Notes under the pieces: generated by a model | Seen by the model: the letters and a program-made list of their open reading frames with translations, nothing else | What the model was told of the DNA's origin: nothing | Database searches by the model: none | In this document: in pieces, positions 43,245-52,324 of the stretch | Numbering within the stretch: the first letter of the stretch is position 1 | Layout of the letters: each line of letters begins with the position of its first letter | Program-made: the position numbers and the translations under genes | DNA from: Calothrix sp. NIES-2100 | GTDB lineage: Bacteria; Cyanobacteriota; Cyanobacteriia; Cyanobacteriales; Nostocaceae | Direction: 5' to 3' | DNA length: 64,000 nt | NCBI RefSeq assembly: GCF_002368195.1 | Contig: NZ_AP018178.1 | Location: forward strand, 6,708,645-6,772,644

Positions 43245-44612
43245 ATGACAGGCAAAAACGCAAGACATAATGCATTTCTGCGGCTAGTGTCTGGTAATGG
43301 AGCACCTTTTAGGTCAGAATTCCGCTACTCGCTGCTCCCAAGTCAAGAGATGATCATTGGACGCGACCCCAGCTGCCAAATTGTCTTGGATGCCATGATG
43401 TATCGAATGGTATCTCGTCGTCATGCTGTGGTTCGTCCTCTCTCTTCATCTCCCGGTCAAGAATTCAGCTGGCTAATTTGTGATTTGAACAGCGCTAATG
43501 GTACTTATTTAAATGGACAGCGCTTGCAAGGTTGTCAGGAATTACATCCAGGCGATCGCATTTCTTTGGGTTCTGATGGCCCGCAATTTGTGTTCGAGCA
43601 TGATTATGTCTCCCAAGCTACAGTCATGACGAGACCAGCTACACCGCTTCCCGCTGCTGGAAGTTACGAAGCACCATCAAAATCTGATTCGGTAAGCTTT
43701 ACTCAATTATTTCCGATTATTTCCACTGGTAAAGATTTAACTCGTAAAGCTTACCTTGTACCGGGAATTCTGACAGTAGTGTTTGTAGTATTAATGTTTG
43801 CTACTGTAGGTAGACCACAAGCCAATCAAGTGATTGTTGCTAGTTATATAGCTTTTGCTGCCTATTATTTTGTCTACCAACTCTGCGGCAAACAAAAGCC
43901 TTGGTGGGTGCTTGTATCTGTAGCATTGGGTACAGGGCTGATTTTGAAAAGTCCGCTGTTGGATTTGTTTATTTTCGTGTTTCGCGGCATTTTGCCTGGT
44001 AATTTACCTTCATCCCAGGATTCTATTACCTTCACTGAATTGCTGATCCGGATGTTTTTTGGTGCTGGCTTGATGGAGGAATTACTCAAGGCATTACCTG
44101 TATTAGCAGCGTTGGTGATTGGGATTACATTGCCCTCACCTTGGCGAGAACGGATAGGTATTTGGGAACCTTTAGATGGTATCCTCTTAGGCACTGCTTC
44201 AGCTGTAGGTTTTACCCTGTTAGAAACTCTCGGACAATATGTGCCTGTTATTACCCAAAATGTTGCTCAACAAGCGGGAGTAGGAACTGGTCAACTGGTG
44301 GGTTTGCAATTACTAATTCCGCGAATTTTAGGTTCGGTGGCAGGGCACATGGCTTACAGTGGCTATTTAGGATATTTTATTGGCTTAGCAGTCCTCAAAC
44401 CACGTCTAATTTGGCAAATTCTCCCGATAGGGTATGTTAGCGCTGCGGCACTCCATGCTTTGTGGAATGCTACTGGTTCGATCAATGCCTTGCTATTGGT
44501 GGTTGTTGGAGTATTGTCTTATGCGTTTTTGATGGCAGCGATTTTAAAGGCACGCGCCCTGTCACCAACGCGATCGCAAAATTTTGCTACCCGCTTTCTT
44601 GGCCCTAAATGA
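43245..44612 (+). CDS. FHA domain fused to a PrsW-family intramembrane protease
   Basis: 455 residues. The FHA domain (about 20-115) has IIGRDPSCQIVLD, the SRRH phospho-threonine pocket and NSANGTYLNGQRL. A linker leads to about eight membrane helices. The PrsW/CAAX-protease-like motifs are present: E278-E279-LLK, an Glu in TLLETLGQY, GHMAYSGYLGYFIG and ALHALWNATGS, giving the expected Glu and His metal ligands. PrsW proteins cleave membrane proteins such as anti-sigma factors. The FHA head implies recruitment by, or of, a Thr-phosphorylated protein. ATG 43245 is natural. It is convergent to a minus-strand run of CHAT, kinase and phosphatase genes. Confidence 0.93.
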   Translation: MTGKNARHNAFLRLVSGNGAPFRSEFRYSLLPSQEMIIGRDPSCQIVLDAMMYRMVSRRHAVVRPLSSSPGQEFSWLICDLNSANGTYLNGQRLQGCQELHPGDRISLGSDGPQFVFEHDYVSQATVMTRPATPLPAAGSYEAPSKSDSVSFTQLFPIISTGKDLTRKAYLVPGILTVVFVVLMFATVGRPQANQVIVASYIAFAAYYFVYQLCGKQKPWWVLVSVALGTGLILKSPLLDLFIFVFRGILPGNLPSSQDSITFTELLIRMFFGAGLMEELLKALPVLAALVIGITLPSPWRERIGIWEPLDGILLGTASAVGFTLLETLGQYVPVITQNVAQQAGVGTGQLVGLQLLIPRILGSVAGHMAYSGYLGYFIGLAVLKPRLIWQILPIGYVSAAALHALWNATGSINALLLVVVGVLSYAFLMAAILKARALSPTRSQNFATRFLGPK

Positions 44613-44875
44613 AGTAAATGTGGGAGACAAACAGACGCGGGGACACCGAGAAATAACAAATAACAAATGACAACTGATCGCTGACAACTGACAATTTTCT
44701 ACCTTGAGATAGATAGCGCTGCTTTGTAAATCGCTCTATAGTCTGAATTAATGTGGGTAAGCTGTACTTAAAAATAGCAAGCAAAAAATATAAGACCCGC
44801 AATACAAGCGTCGAGTGCGGGCGCTTCCAAATAACCTGAAGTAGCTTCCCGTGTAGGGACATAAGACAACTGAAC
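44613..44875. repeat. Gap with AAATAACA/TGACAAC heptamers
   Basis: About 260 nt between convergent genes. The first 80 nt hold GACGCGGGGACACCGAG and AATAACA, TGACAAC-type repeats; the rest shows nothing. Confidence 0.55.
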
Positions 44876-45514
44876 TTAGGATTCTGACTCAAAGCTACTT
44901 AGTTGTGTGAGCGCATAGTAAGAAATCGCTAAACTGATCTTTGCTTGCTCGACATCCGATAAAGTTGTCCATTCCCTGTTTTCAAACTTGCTGATGAAAG
45001 ATTTTGGGCATTGAGGTTCGCCACTGCGCATAGCATAGGCGTAGGGACGGGCCAAAACGAAGAGGTCTTCTGCTTCCCAAGCGGGTAATACACCTTGCAC
45101 ACATGTAACTAATTGCTCTTTGAGTGACTGTTGGGAGGTAAAAATTTCGCTGGCTTTTTGGGCTATGGTATCCAGAAAGGAGTGGGGTACAGCATTTGCA
45201 AAAGCTGCTTGCAGGTTAGCAAATAAAATCTGACTGATATTAGTCTTGTGGTGGGAATGAGTCGGATTTTCCGGCCAAAGTGTATCTAATTGCCGATAAA
45301 AATTTTGCGATCGCTTTGTAAGTTCTTCTTCTTCCCACAAGTCATCACTAAGGAACTGCTGTTCTAATGCGCAAAAATAAGCTTCTGATTCTTCATCAGC
45401 AGGATTCCAAGGATAACTTGCATCTTCTACTTCGAGTAAAGCAGCGAGGAAATCTAATTCGACTTGAGATGGTAAAGAAGAGAAATTATCTGAATTGTTG
45501 ATTTGGTTAATCAT
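44876..45514 (-). CDS. Protein of unknown function in the CHAT/kinase neighbourhood
   Basis: 212 residues, acidic and mostly helical, with no membrane segment or signal peptide. The N-terminus has LDFLAALLEVEDASYPWNPA and ALEQQFLSDDLWEEEEL; the middle has ANLQAAFANAVPHSFLDTIA and the C-terminus VLARPYAYAMRSG. I do not recognise a family, although such proteins seem to recur beside CHAT proteins in cyanobacteria. The ATG at 45514 has a strong GGAGGC ribosome site. It lies 220 nt downstream of the CHAT-FHA gene on the same strand and may work with it. Confidence 0.75.
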   Translation of the reverse strand: MINQINNSDNFSSLPSQVELDFLAALLEVEDASYPWNPADEESEAYFCALEQQFLSDDLWEEEELTKRSQNFYRQLDTLWPENPTHSHHKTNISQILFANLQAAFANAVPHSFLDTIAQKASEIFTSQQSLKEQLVTCVQGVLPAWEAEDLFVLARPYAYAMRSGEPQCPKSFISKFENREWTTLSDVEQAKISLAISYYALTQLSSFESES

Positions 45515-45738
45515 TTGTCGCCTCCGAGTTGATTATTTAGCGGTATTGACAGCTACAACTGTCAGAATCTCATTTCCGCAAAAATAAAATGAATTTTGCT
45601 GAGGGTGAAAATATTGCTATCTGGCTGTTACTTACCTGATAAGCCTTTAAAAGTGATTAGTGATTTGTGTTTACACAAATTACATAAATCATCACTGTCT
45701 TGACAAAAAAATAGCAACACATGAGTTGCATGAACTAA

Positions 45739-47334
45739 TTAGGAGTCTTCAATAATAAACTCCCAAGTTTCACCCCTAGAACTACCAAACTTTAACTGCA
45801 TTCCCGATGTTAAAGGCACTTCCTCACGGAGGATTTGTTGCCAACCATTAGAACTGGAAACCCAAGTTGTGCCATAGGTAGATTTATCTTCTAAGTAATA
45901 AGTTCTTACCGGAGTAGTACCGCTGAAGGTATTCCGACATAAAATTTCGGCATGGCGTTTGGAAACTGAAGGTTCCGGGATGACGATATCATTGTCTTTT
46001 GTCCGACCAATGCGGGTGACTCCAGCACGCAACAACCAGGTTTTACCTCCTGGTGCAAGCGATCGCAAAAAAGCTGAGGGCACGGAGGCAATTATACTGG
46101 GAATAGTTGTGTCTGGTAGTTCGGTAATTCCTTCATCAAAACTTTTAATTAGTTCGCCATCAAAATCTGGATGCAGATAGAGAACTGGTAAAGTCCATGC
46201 TGGTTGATTGAACCTATATGTTGTTAACAGTTGTTGTCTGGCTTCGGCGACAGCTTCATCAATTGGTTTGCGCGATCGCAATGCTTCGGTAAAAGCTTGA
46301 ATAAAACTGTGGCTTTCAGCGTCAGCAATCTCATCACGCATTCCCAAAACCCCAGGTACGCCATGACGGATTAACACTTCTGCCAAACTACTAGAAGGTA
46401 TAGCTTGGCCATTGGCCGCCGCAGGTTGTGCTAACCAACAAGCGTTGAACACTGCTAATTTGACAGCATTCCGGGTCAATACTTGGGCTAATTCTATGCC
46501 ATTGAGAGTCATCCCTGGGCGTAAAAATAGTAACCCGCCGTCTGGGTCTGGCAAACCATGACCAGCATAGAAAAAGACGTTGTAGGCTTTAGTTTCTAAT
46601 TCTTGGATTAACTCCTGTGGTTGTGGTTGCAGGAGCGTATGTACCATACATGGTGCATATCCTTGAGAATTACTACCTAATGGCCCTGCTTTGGTGAGAG
46701 TTTGTTTTAAAATTTCTGCTTCTTTTTCCAGTTGCAGATTTTTATTTTCATTTTCCCCTAATACCAAAAGAATGTTGAGAGCCTGCTCTGTTCGTAGATA
46801 CGGCAATGACTCAACTTCACTGGTGGTACGGCTAAACAGTAAATCTTGCGACAGCGACATTACCGATTGACCAGCTTCACGCTGCATAATCTCCCAAGGT
46901 AGGGCAATTAAATCCGGATCGCGGACTTCTAAGCGAAAGCGCAACCGTGTATGCTGTCCCATAGCTATACCACGACTGCGTTCTAAACTACCGAGAATTG
47001 ATCCGTCAAATAACCAGCGCCACAGACTAATTCCTAAGTATTGCATTAGGCGACTACTGTAACCTGCTGTTTGGCCTGAAGGGGATGAAACCAAGTTAAT
47101 TGGCAATGGGGTTCTCTGTGGCAGAGTGGACTGTGAAGAAATACCTAAAGGACTGTCACCGCCAAACATTTCCTGCCATTCTTGCCAAACTTGAGAGAGT
47201 TCAACCGGCCATATACAGTCATGCAAAACATAGCCACTGGGATAAGGCGCTTTAACTACCCAAATGGCAAAGTTATCAGTGCCAGTGTTGGTCAAACGAG
47301 CGATCGCCAGGTTCAGGCATGGCAATGGAGTCAT
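45739..47334 (-). CDS. CHAT-domain protease-like protein with C-terminal FHA domain
   Basis: About 531 residues. An N-terminal ~200-residue region (FAIWVVKAPYPSGYVLHDCI, RLRFRLEVRDPDLIALPWEI) leads to a CHAT caspase-like domain with the dyad H259 in FFYAGHGLPD and C299 in FNACWLAQPA, so it looks catalytically competent. The C-terminal FHA domain (about 445-531) has RIGRTKDNDIVIPEPSVSKR-H and the TYGTTW turn. No membrane segment. The longest frame starts at a TTG (47409); the ATG at 47334 is preferred. A CHAT protease carrying a phospho-Thr reader suggests kinase-controlled proteolysis. Confidence 0.9.
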   Translation of the reverse strand: MTPLPCLNLAIARLTNTGTDNFAIWVVKAPYPSGYVLHDCIWPVELSQVWQEWQEMFGGDSPLGISSQSTLPQRTPLPINLVSSPSGQTAGYSSRLMQYLGISLWRWLFDGSILGSLERSRGIAMGQHTRLRFRLEVRDPDLIALPWEIMQREAGQSVMSLSQDLLFSRTTSEVESLPYLRTEQALNILLVLGENENKNLQLEKEAEILKQTLTKAGPLGSNSQGYAPCMVHTLLQPQPQELIQELETKAYNVFFYAGHGLPDPDGGLLFLRPGMTLNGIELAQVLTRNAVKLAVFNACWLAQPAAANGQAIPSSSLAEVLIRHGVPGVLGMRDEIADAESHSFIQAFTEALRSRKPIDEAVAEARQQLLTTYRFNQPAWTLPVLYLHPDFDGELIKSFDEGITELPDTTIPSIIASVPSAFLRSLAPGGKTWLLRAGVTRIGRTKDNDIVIPEPSVSKRHAEILCRNTFSGTTPVRTYYLEDKSTYGTTWVSSSNGWQQILREEVPLTSGMQLKFGSSRGETWEFIIEDS

Positions 47335-48058
47335 TAAACTAAAAGGTGAAAACAAATTATGTTCAATAACAGACTTTTCAGGTAAAAGTCGAGAACTTAC
47401 GCATGTCAATGGTCAATGGTCATTCTTACAAAGTTCTGATCGCCGGACGCCGGCGCTCAGACTTTGCGCTTTGTCACTTGTACTGAGCGAAGTCGAAGTA
47501 TTGGTCATTAGACTGTGAACTGTGGACTGTTGACTGTTGACTATTGACTGTTGACAACTTTATTTATTGTGCCGATTGCGTAAGTCGTCAAGTCTCTACC
47601 TTGCTAGTTTTTGATTTTGGTTTCTACCTGTATTATTTCAGGTTTTACCAGTTTATGCTAAGTTGGATTACCTTCAGCTTGTGAAGTCGGCGCAGGCAGT
47701 TGGACATGAAGGTAACAGAGCAAAAATTTCTGCCCAGTTCCGCGACTTCTTGAAGGATAACAATGGCGAATCAAGGGTAAAACCCCTAGCTTACCCAACA
47801 GACCGCCGTCACCTCCGGGTGCGGCTAATTGAACAAAGCCCACCTACCCTTCTCCTGACGGAGACGCTGCGCGAACGGGAACGTGGGCTTTGTAGGGTTA
47901 GCCCCAGGCTTCCAGCCTGCGGGCGGTATGTCGGGTAAGCGAGAGAACACTACATATCAATATTGAGGAGTCCAATCCACCATTCGCCAGCAGTATCCGC
48001 AGAAGTTGTCGGGGATCTTAATCGAGCTTATTTTAGTGACATTCCAGCGTACAACTGT
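47335..48058. other. Repeat-rich intergenic region
   Basis: About 720 nt. It holds GTCAATG heptamers near 47403-47420, a common Nostoc unit GTACTGAGCGAAGTCGAAGT near 47480-47500, ACTGTTGACT heptamers near 47516-47560, and an inverted repeat CAAAGCCCAC/GTGGGCTTTG spanning about 47835-47893 around a GGAGACGCTGCGCGAACG unit. A plus-strand frame at 47663-47938 crosses these repeats and is probably not a gene. Confidence 0.6.
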
Positions 48059-49654
48059 TTATTGAGGCGGAGATTCAGTTGAGCTATTATCACTTTTTGG
48101 ATTTGCTCCAGGCGTTTGGGGTACTGGCTCTGGCGTGGTTGGGACACATGGATTTGGTTTTTCTGCTTGTAAGACAGTGACACCAGAGTCGAGTTCGGAG
48201 CGTTTAAGTTCGGAGAGTTCAATCGTGACTGTTTTCTCTTGTTCTGGTAAAGTTTGAGAAGGGTCTTTAGCTGGATTGGCGGTATCTTGATTATTAGGGC
48301 ACACCCGGAGATTGACTACAAGGTCTTTTTTCGGCAATTTAGGATTTTTTGGTTTTTTGTCAATTACTTGAAAAAAAGTGCCACTGGGGAATTTAACCTG
48401 ACTCTGTATAATTACTATTTCACTGTTGTTTTGAATCACCCAACCCTTTGAGAGGTTGTCAATGGTTCTTTTTGTTGCCGGTTTTTCAGTTGGTTGTATA
48501 GTTGGAGTGGGACTGGGGGCATTTGAAAACGTAGGTACTGGCGATCGCAGTTCCTTGAACAAGTATGCCAAAGCACCAACTACAGCAACTAAGATTAATG
48601 GGACAATAAACTGCAATGGCAGTCGAAGAATTTTGGCAGCCTTTACGGTTACTGTTGCAGCTACCGATGGCTGCGGCGGAGGCTGAGTTTGTCTTGGTTG
48701 AGTTGGGGGTACTGGTGGCTGCGGTTGTATTGGCTGAGTTGGAGGTATTGGTTGTGGTGACACTGGAGAAGTTAAGTCCCTAATAACTTCGTCTGCTGAT
48801 TGATACCGTTCTCCTATTTCTTTTTTCAATAGCTTGTCGAGAACCTCACCCAATTGGCTACTAACAGGACTGCTCAAATATTGTTGCCAATCTTTAACCC
48901 AGCCAAAACCATTATCTACCCACAACTGAAAAGGGGAAATCCCTGTCAGCAGATGAAAGCAGGTAGCCCCTAAACTGAACAAATCACTAGCAGGGTAAGC
49001 CTCACCACTTTTTATCTGTTCAACTGGACTATACCCATGTGAGCCAATGGTCGTCCCCATTTTAGCGTGTACTGTCGCAGTTAACTGTTTAGAGGCTCCA
49101 AAATCAATCAATACTAAACTTCTATTGCTTTTACGACGAATAATATTCTGCGGTTTGATATCGCGATGAATCACTTGCCGCTCATGGATAAACTTAAGAA
49201 CTGGGAGTAAATCTAACAGAAGTTGTTTAATTTCTACTTCTTTGTGTATTCCCGTTGTCTCCAATTCCTTAAGTAAATTTTCTCCATCGATAAACTGCTG
49301 CACCAAATACATATTATGGTCTTGCTCAAAGTAAGCCAACAGAGTGGGAATTTGATGATGTTCACCCAACTCTTGTAGCCGCTTTGCCTCTTCCTGAAAC
49401 AATTCCATAGCTTTTTTTTGCGCCCAAGTTCCTTGAACTTTAGGTGCTAACTGTTTGACAACACAACGCTCATTTAGCTTATCTACATCTTCTGCTAGAT
49501 AAGTTCTGCCAAATCCGCCCTCGTTTGAAAGCAAATTTATGATCCGATAGTGACCTCTTAGCAGGGTGATAAGTCGGACGCTGCAACTCTGACAAAACAA
49601 GTTACCGTCAGGGTTTAGAGGGCTGGGGCAATCAGGGTTGAGGCAACAGAGCAT
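48059..49654 (-). CDS. Membrane-anchored Ser/Thr kinase with zinc ribbon and extracytoplasmic domain
   Basis: 531 residues. A four-Cys zinc ribbon (C3/C4, C9, C21, C24) leads to a Hanks-type kinase (about 33-295) with NEGGFGRTYLAED, the Lys in CVVKQLAP, HRDIKPQNI and DFGASK. A Pro/Gln-rich linker precedes a single membrane helix at 345-367. The outer domain then has KRTIDNLSKGWVI, FFQVIDKK, the two Cys in LRVCPNN and PNPCVP, and a Ser/Pro-rich tail. This C-terminal module is closely related to that of the PP2C phosphatase encoded upstream. It is likely a sensor kinase of the envelope. Confidence 0.93.
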   Translation of the reverse strand: MLCCLNPDCPSPLNPDGNLFCQSCSVRLITLLRGHYRIINLLSNEGGFGRTYLAEDVDKLNERCVVKQLAPKVQGTWAQKKAMELFQEEAKRLQELGEHHQIPTLLAYFEQDHNMYLVQQFIDGENLLKELETTGIHKEVEIKQLLLDLLPVLKFIHERQVIHRDIKPQNIIRRKSNRSLVLIDFGASKQLTATVHAKMGTTIGSHGYSPVEQIKSGEAYPASDLFSLGATCFHLLTGISPFQLWVDNGFGWVKDWQQYLSSPVSSQLGEVLDKLLKKEIGERYQSADEVIRDLTSPVSPQPIPPTQPIQPQPPVPPTQPRQTQPPPQPSVAATVTVKAAKILRLPLQFIVPLILVAVVGALAYLFKELRSPVPTFSNAPSPTPTIQPTEKPATKRTIDNLSKGWVIQNNSEIVIIQSQVKFPSGTFFQVIDKKPKNPKLPKKDLVVNLRVCPNNQDTANPAKDPSQTLPEQEKTVTIELSELKRSELDSGVTVLQAEKPNPCVPTTPEPVPQTPGANPKSDNSSTESPPQ

Positions 49655-50032
49655 TGTCTAAACAAGTATGGCTATGTTGGAATTTATAGATATAGTAACC
49701 GAAATTTCTCTGAGGTTAATTGTTAAATTTTTAATTATTATTACCGTTTTCAGTTCATAAAAATATAATATATTGCATTTTTTGCCTGGTTTGATTAATA
49801 GTTATAGCAATTTTAAAAAAGAAGGCGACAGATGGGTAAGAGCAAAACATTGTTGTGCCCTTACGAATAATTTATGTGTCACCAACATTATTTTAATTGG
49901 TTGAAAACTGTCAAAAATGTAATGTTGCGATTTTGACTGAAAGTAACAGAGGAAAATTGATTTAGATGCCCAAATTATTGAAAAAGTCTGGCATCTAAAT
50001 CAACGTTATTTCATGAATATTTCACCCTATAA
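49655..50032. other. Intergenic stretch, nothing recognised
   Basis: 378 AT-rich nt between the phosphatase and kinase genes on the same strand. No hairpin terminator or gene was seen; a promoter for the kinase gene may lie here. Confidence 0.5.
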
Positions 50033-52324
50033 CTATTGATTTTGATCTGTACTACGTTGATTCCCTTCATCTTGTGGAGTTTGTGTTGGTGTTTGATTAA
50101 TCGGCCCTGACAAGCCCGGAAAACATGGATTTGGGTCGTTTTCTTGTAAGACATTGACACCAGATTTGAGTTCGGAGATTTCAACAAAGACTATTTTCCC
50201 AGTTTCTTGTGAAGCAGTAGAAGCGTCTTGGGCTGAATTAGACTTGTCTTGATTATTAGGGCACACCTGAAGATGTACCAAAAAGTTCGGATTAGCAGAT
50301 TTAGAAATTGGTTTTTTGTCAATTACTTGAAAATAAGTGGGGATAGGGAATGTTTCTTGACTCGGTTTTGTGACTAATTTACGGTTAGTTTTAATCACCC
50401 AACCCTTTGAGAGGTTGTCAATGGTTCGCTTTGGTTTTTTTTCAGTTGGTTGAACACTTGGAGTGGGACTGGGGGGACTGGAAACCGTAGTAGCTTCGGG
50501 CGATCGCCTTACCTTGAACAAGTATCCAATACCACCAAATACAGCAACTAAGATTAATGGGACAATAAACTGGAATGGCAGTTGCGCAATGCTGCTACGT
50601 TGCTTATATTCTTCGGGGATTACTTTAGTTTTGCCATTGGGGTTGCTTACGAGCATCGGTTGTGCTGTTTTGGTAGATGGCTCGTTAGTTTTGGTTGATG
50701 AGCTTTCGGGAATGACTGCTGTCAGACTAGACTCCGGTTCAGTATATTTCACCTGACAATGTACTAAAGCGATGGTGACATTATCATGTCCGTTTTTTGT
50801 ATTAGCGATTTCTACTAATCTTTCTGCAACACTGGTTATATCTGCTTCGGCTTTGAGAATTGGCAAGATTTCTGTTTCCCAATAATCTTCTATCCTGTCA
50901 AAATCACTTAAGCCATCTGATGTCAGTAAGAAAACAGCATCTTCGTCGAGAATAAATCTCTGAGAGGTCGGATGGAGTGATGTACTGGGACTCATTCCTA
51001 AAGCCTGAACCAGAGAACCTGAACCACTTTGTTGTATGGCTTCGCGATAGATAGCATAGCCTAACCTGACTTCGCGAGATGCAACATCATCGTCTAGGGT
51101 AACTTGATAACAACCTTGGCGTGTAATCCAATAAGCACGACTATCACCGACGTGAGTCATGTACATTTCCTGGGCAATTGACAACGCCATCACCAGAGTT
51201 GTACCCATGCGTTGACGCCCTTGGCGATTTTCGCTGTCGTTGCGCTGGCTGATTTTGTCATTCACAACTGCTACAGCCGATTCTAAGTCATTTAGCAGCA
51301 GTGAAGGATCTATATGCTCGGCGGGAACTTTTGTGAGTTGCTGTACCTGCTGTTGAATTGTTTCAATCGCTAAATTTGATGCTACTTTCCCACCTTCGTG
51401 TCCACCAATACCATCGCAGACAATAGCTAAGGCGCTGGCTTGAGGCGGTTTACTCACTAAAGTCCCACTGGGTGGATAACAAGCGTCTTCATTTTGTTGG
51501 CGGCTGGGGCCTGTGTCAGTTTTGGTAAAAATTTTGACAGTAGACTGTTGCGATCGCCCTAATTGAGCTAGTCCTTGATCATCTAAGACTTTAATTAAAA
51601 CTTCAGCTGAATTAATTTCTGCTGTAAGTAAAGAATTACTAATTTTGTGAATAAATTCCGCTATAGCTGGTTTCGCCTCTTTGTGCAACTGCCGCCAAAA
51701 ATCACCTAATTGGGGTAAACTGGGTGTTGCAGACTCATCAGAACGCAATTCCAACAAGCGTACTAATGGGCCTTCTACTCTAATTAAATTTGGTTCAAGT
51801 AAGCTGGCAGCCACACCTTCACTCAACATAGGTTGCCAGAGATTTGCTAACTGCCACAGCCAGTGGAGTTGACGCATCGAGTTGGCATCACCCCAAGCTG
51901 TGATTAAATCGGGACACAGTTGCACTTTTTGTCCTGTGCTATCGGCAATTAGTGGGGGTTTTTCTAAAAGTAATATTTCTTGCTCGGAACGCCCATCTAT
52001 TGGCGGTATGACTCCATATACCTGCGGTACGTGTAATCGATAAGGTATTAACCGCAAATAAGGTCTAATTGCTGACAAATTATCTAATTCAGGCGCTTGA
52101 GGTACTAACCCCGGCTGGGTGTCGAAAACAACAGATTTATCAATTACTAAATAGCGATCGGCTAATATGTCTCCAGGGACGGCAAAACTTAAGCCCTCTC
52201 TCTCAACCCAAAGATAGCGTTTAGGTAGAGGTGTAGAGCAGCGCAAGCAAAACTTGTGGCTCAGCGGGTTAAGAGATTGACAATGTTCATTTGGGCAGTA
52301 GAGTTTTGCCGCATCATTTTCCAT
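50033..52324 (-). CDS. Membrane-anchored PP2C phosphatase with zinc ribbon and kinase-like N-terminal region
   Basis: About 763 residues. A zinc ribbon (C10, C15, C26, C29) is followed by about 230 residues that look like a degenerate protein kinase (ILADRYLVIDKS near the N-lobe start, EILLLEKPP at the hinge, SLLEPNLIRVEG at the catalytic loop place). The PP2C domain (about 285-515) is complete: SRQQNEDACYPP, IVCDGIGGHEGGKVAS, THVGDSRAYWI, LLTSDGLSDF, GHDNVT. A membrane helix at 582-604 and an outer domain (KRTIDNLSKGWVI, LQVCPNNQ) match the neighbouring kinase. It should dephosphorylate Ser/Thr sites, perhaps those made by that kinase. ATG 52324 is preferred to a TTG at 52345. Confidence 0.93.
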   Translation of the reverse strand: MENDAAKLYCPNEHCQSLNPLSHKFCLRCSTPLPKRYLWVEREGLSFAVPGDILADRYLVIDKSVVFDTQPGLVPQAPELDNLSAIRPYLRLIPYRLHVPQVYGVIPPIDGRSEQEILLLEKPPLIADSTGQKVQLCPDLITAWGDANSMRQLHWLWQLANLWQPMLSEGVAASLLEPNLIRVEGPLVRLLELRSDESATPSLPQLGDFWRQLHKEAKPAIAEFIHKISNSLLTAEINSAEVLIKVLDDQGLAQLGRSQQSTVKIFTKTDTGPSRQQNEDACYPPSGTLVSKPPQASALAIVCDGIGGHEGGKVASNLAIETIQQQVQQLTKVPAEHIDPSLLLNDLESAVAVVNDKISQRNDSENRQGRQRMGTTLVMALSIAQEMYMTHVGDSRAYWITRQGCYQVTLDDDVASREVRLGYAIYREAIQQSGSGSLVQALGMSPSTSLHPTSQRFILDEDAVFLLTSDGLSDFDRIEDYWETEILPILKAEADITSVAERLVEIANTKNGHDNVTIALVHCQVKYTEPESSLTAVIPESSSTKTNEPSTKTAQPMLVSNPNGKTKVIPEEYKQRSSIAQLPFQFIVPLILVAVFGGIGYLFKVRRSPEATTVSSPPSPTPSVQPTEKKPKRTIDNLSKGWVIKTNRKLVTKPSQETFPIPTYFQVIDKKPISKSANPNFLVHLQVCPNNQDKSNSAQDASTASQETGKIVFVEISELKSGVNVLQENDPNPCFPGLSGPINQTPTQTPQDEGNQRSTDQNQ

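Noticed and set aside
47663..47938. 91-codon plus-strand frame
   Set aside because: It runs through an inverted repeat and common Nostoc repeat units; only the first 35 codons look protein-like and no start signal is present.
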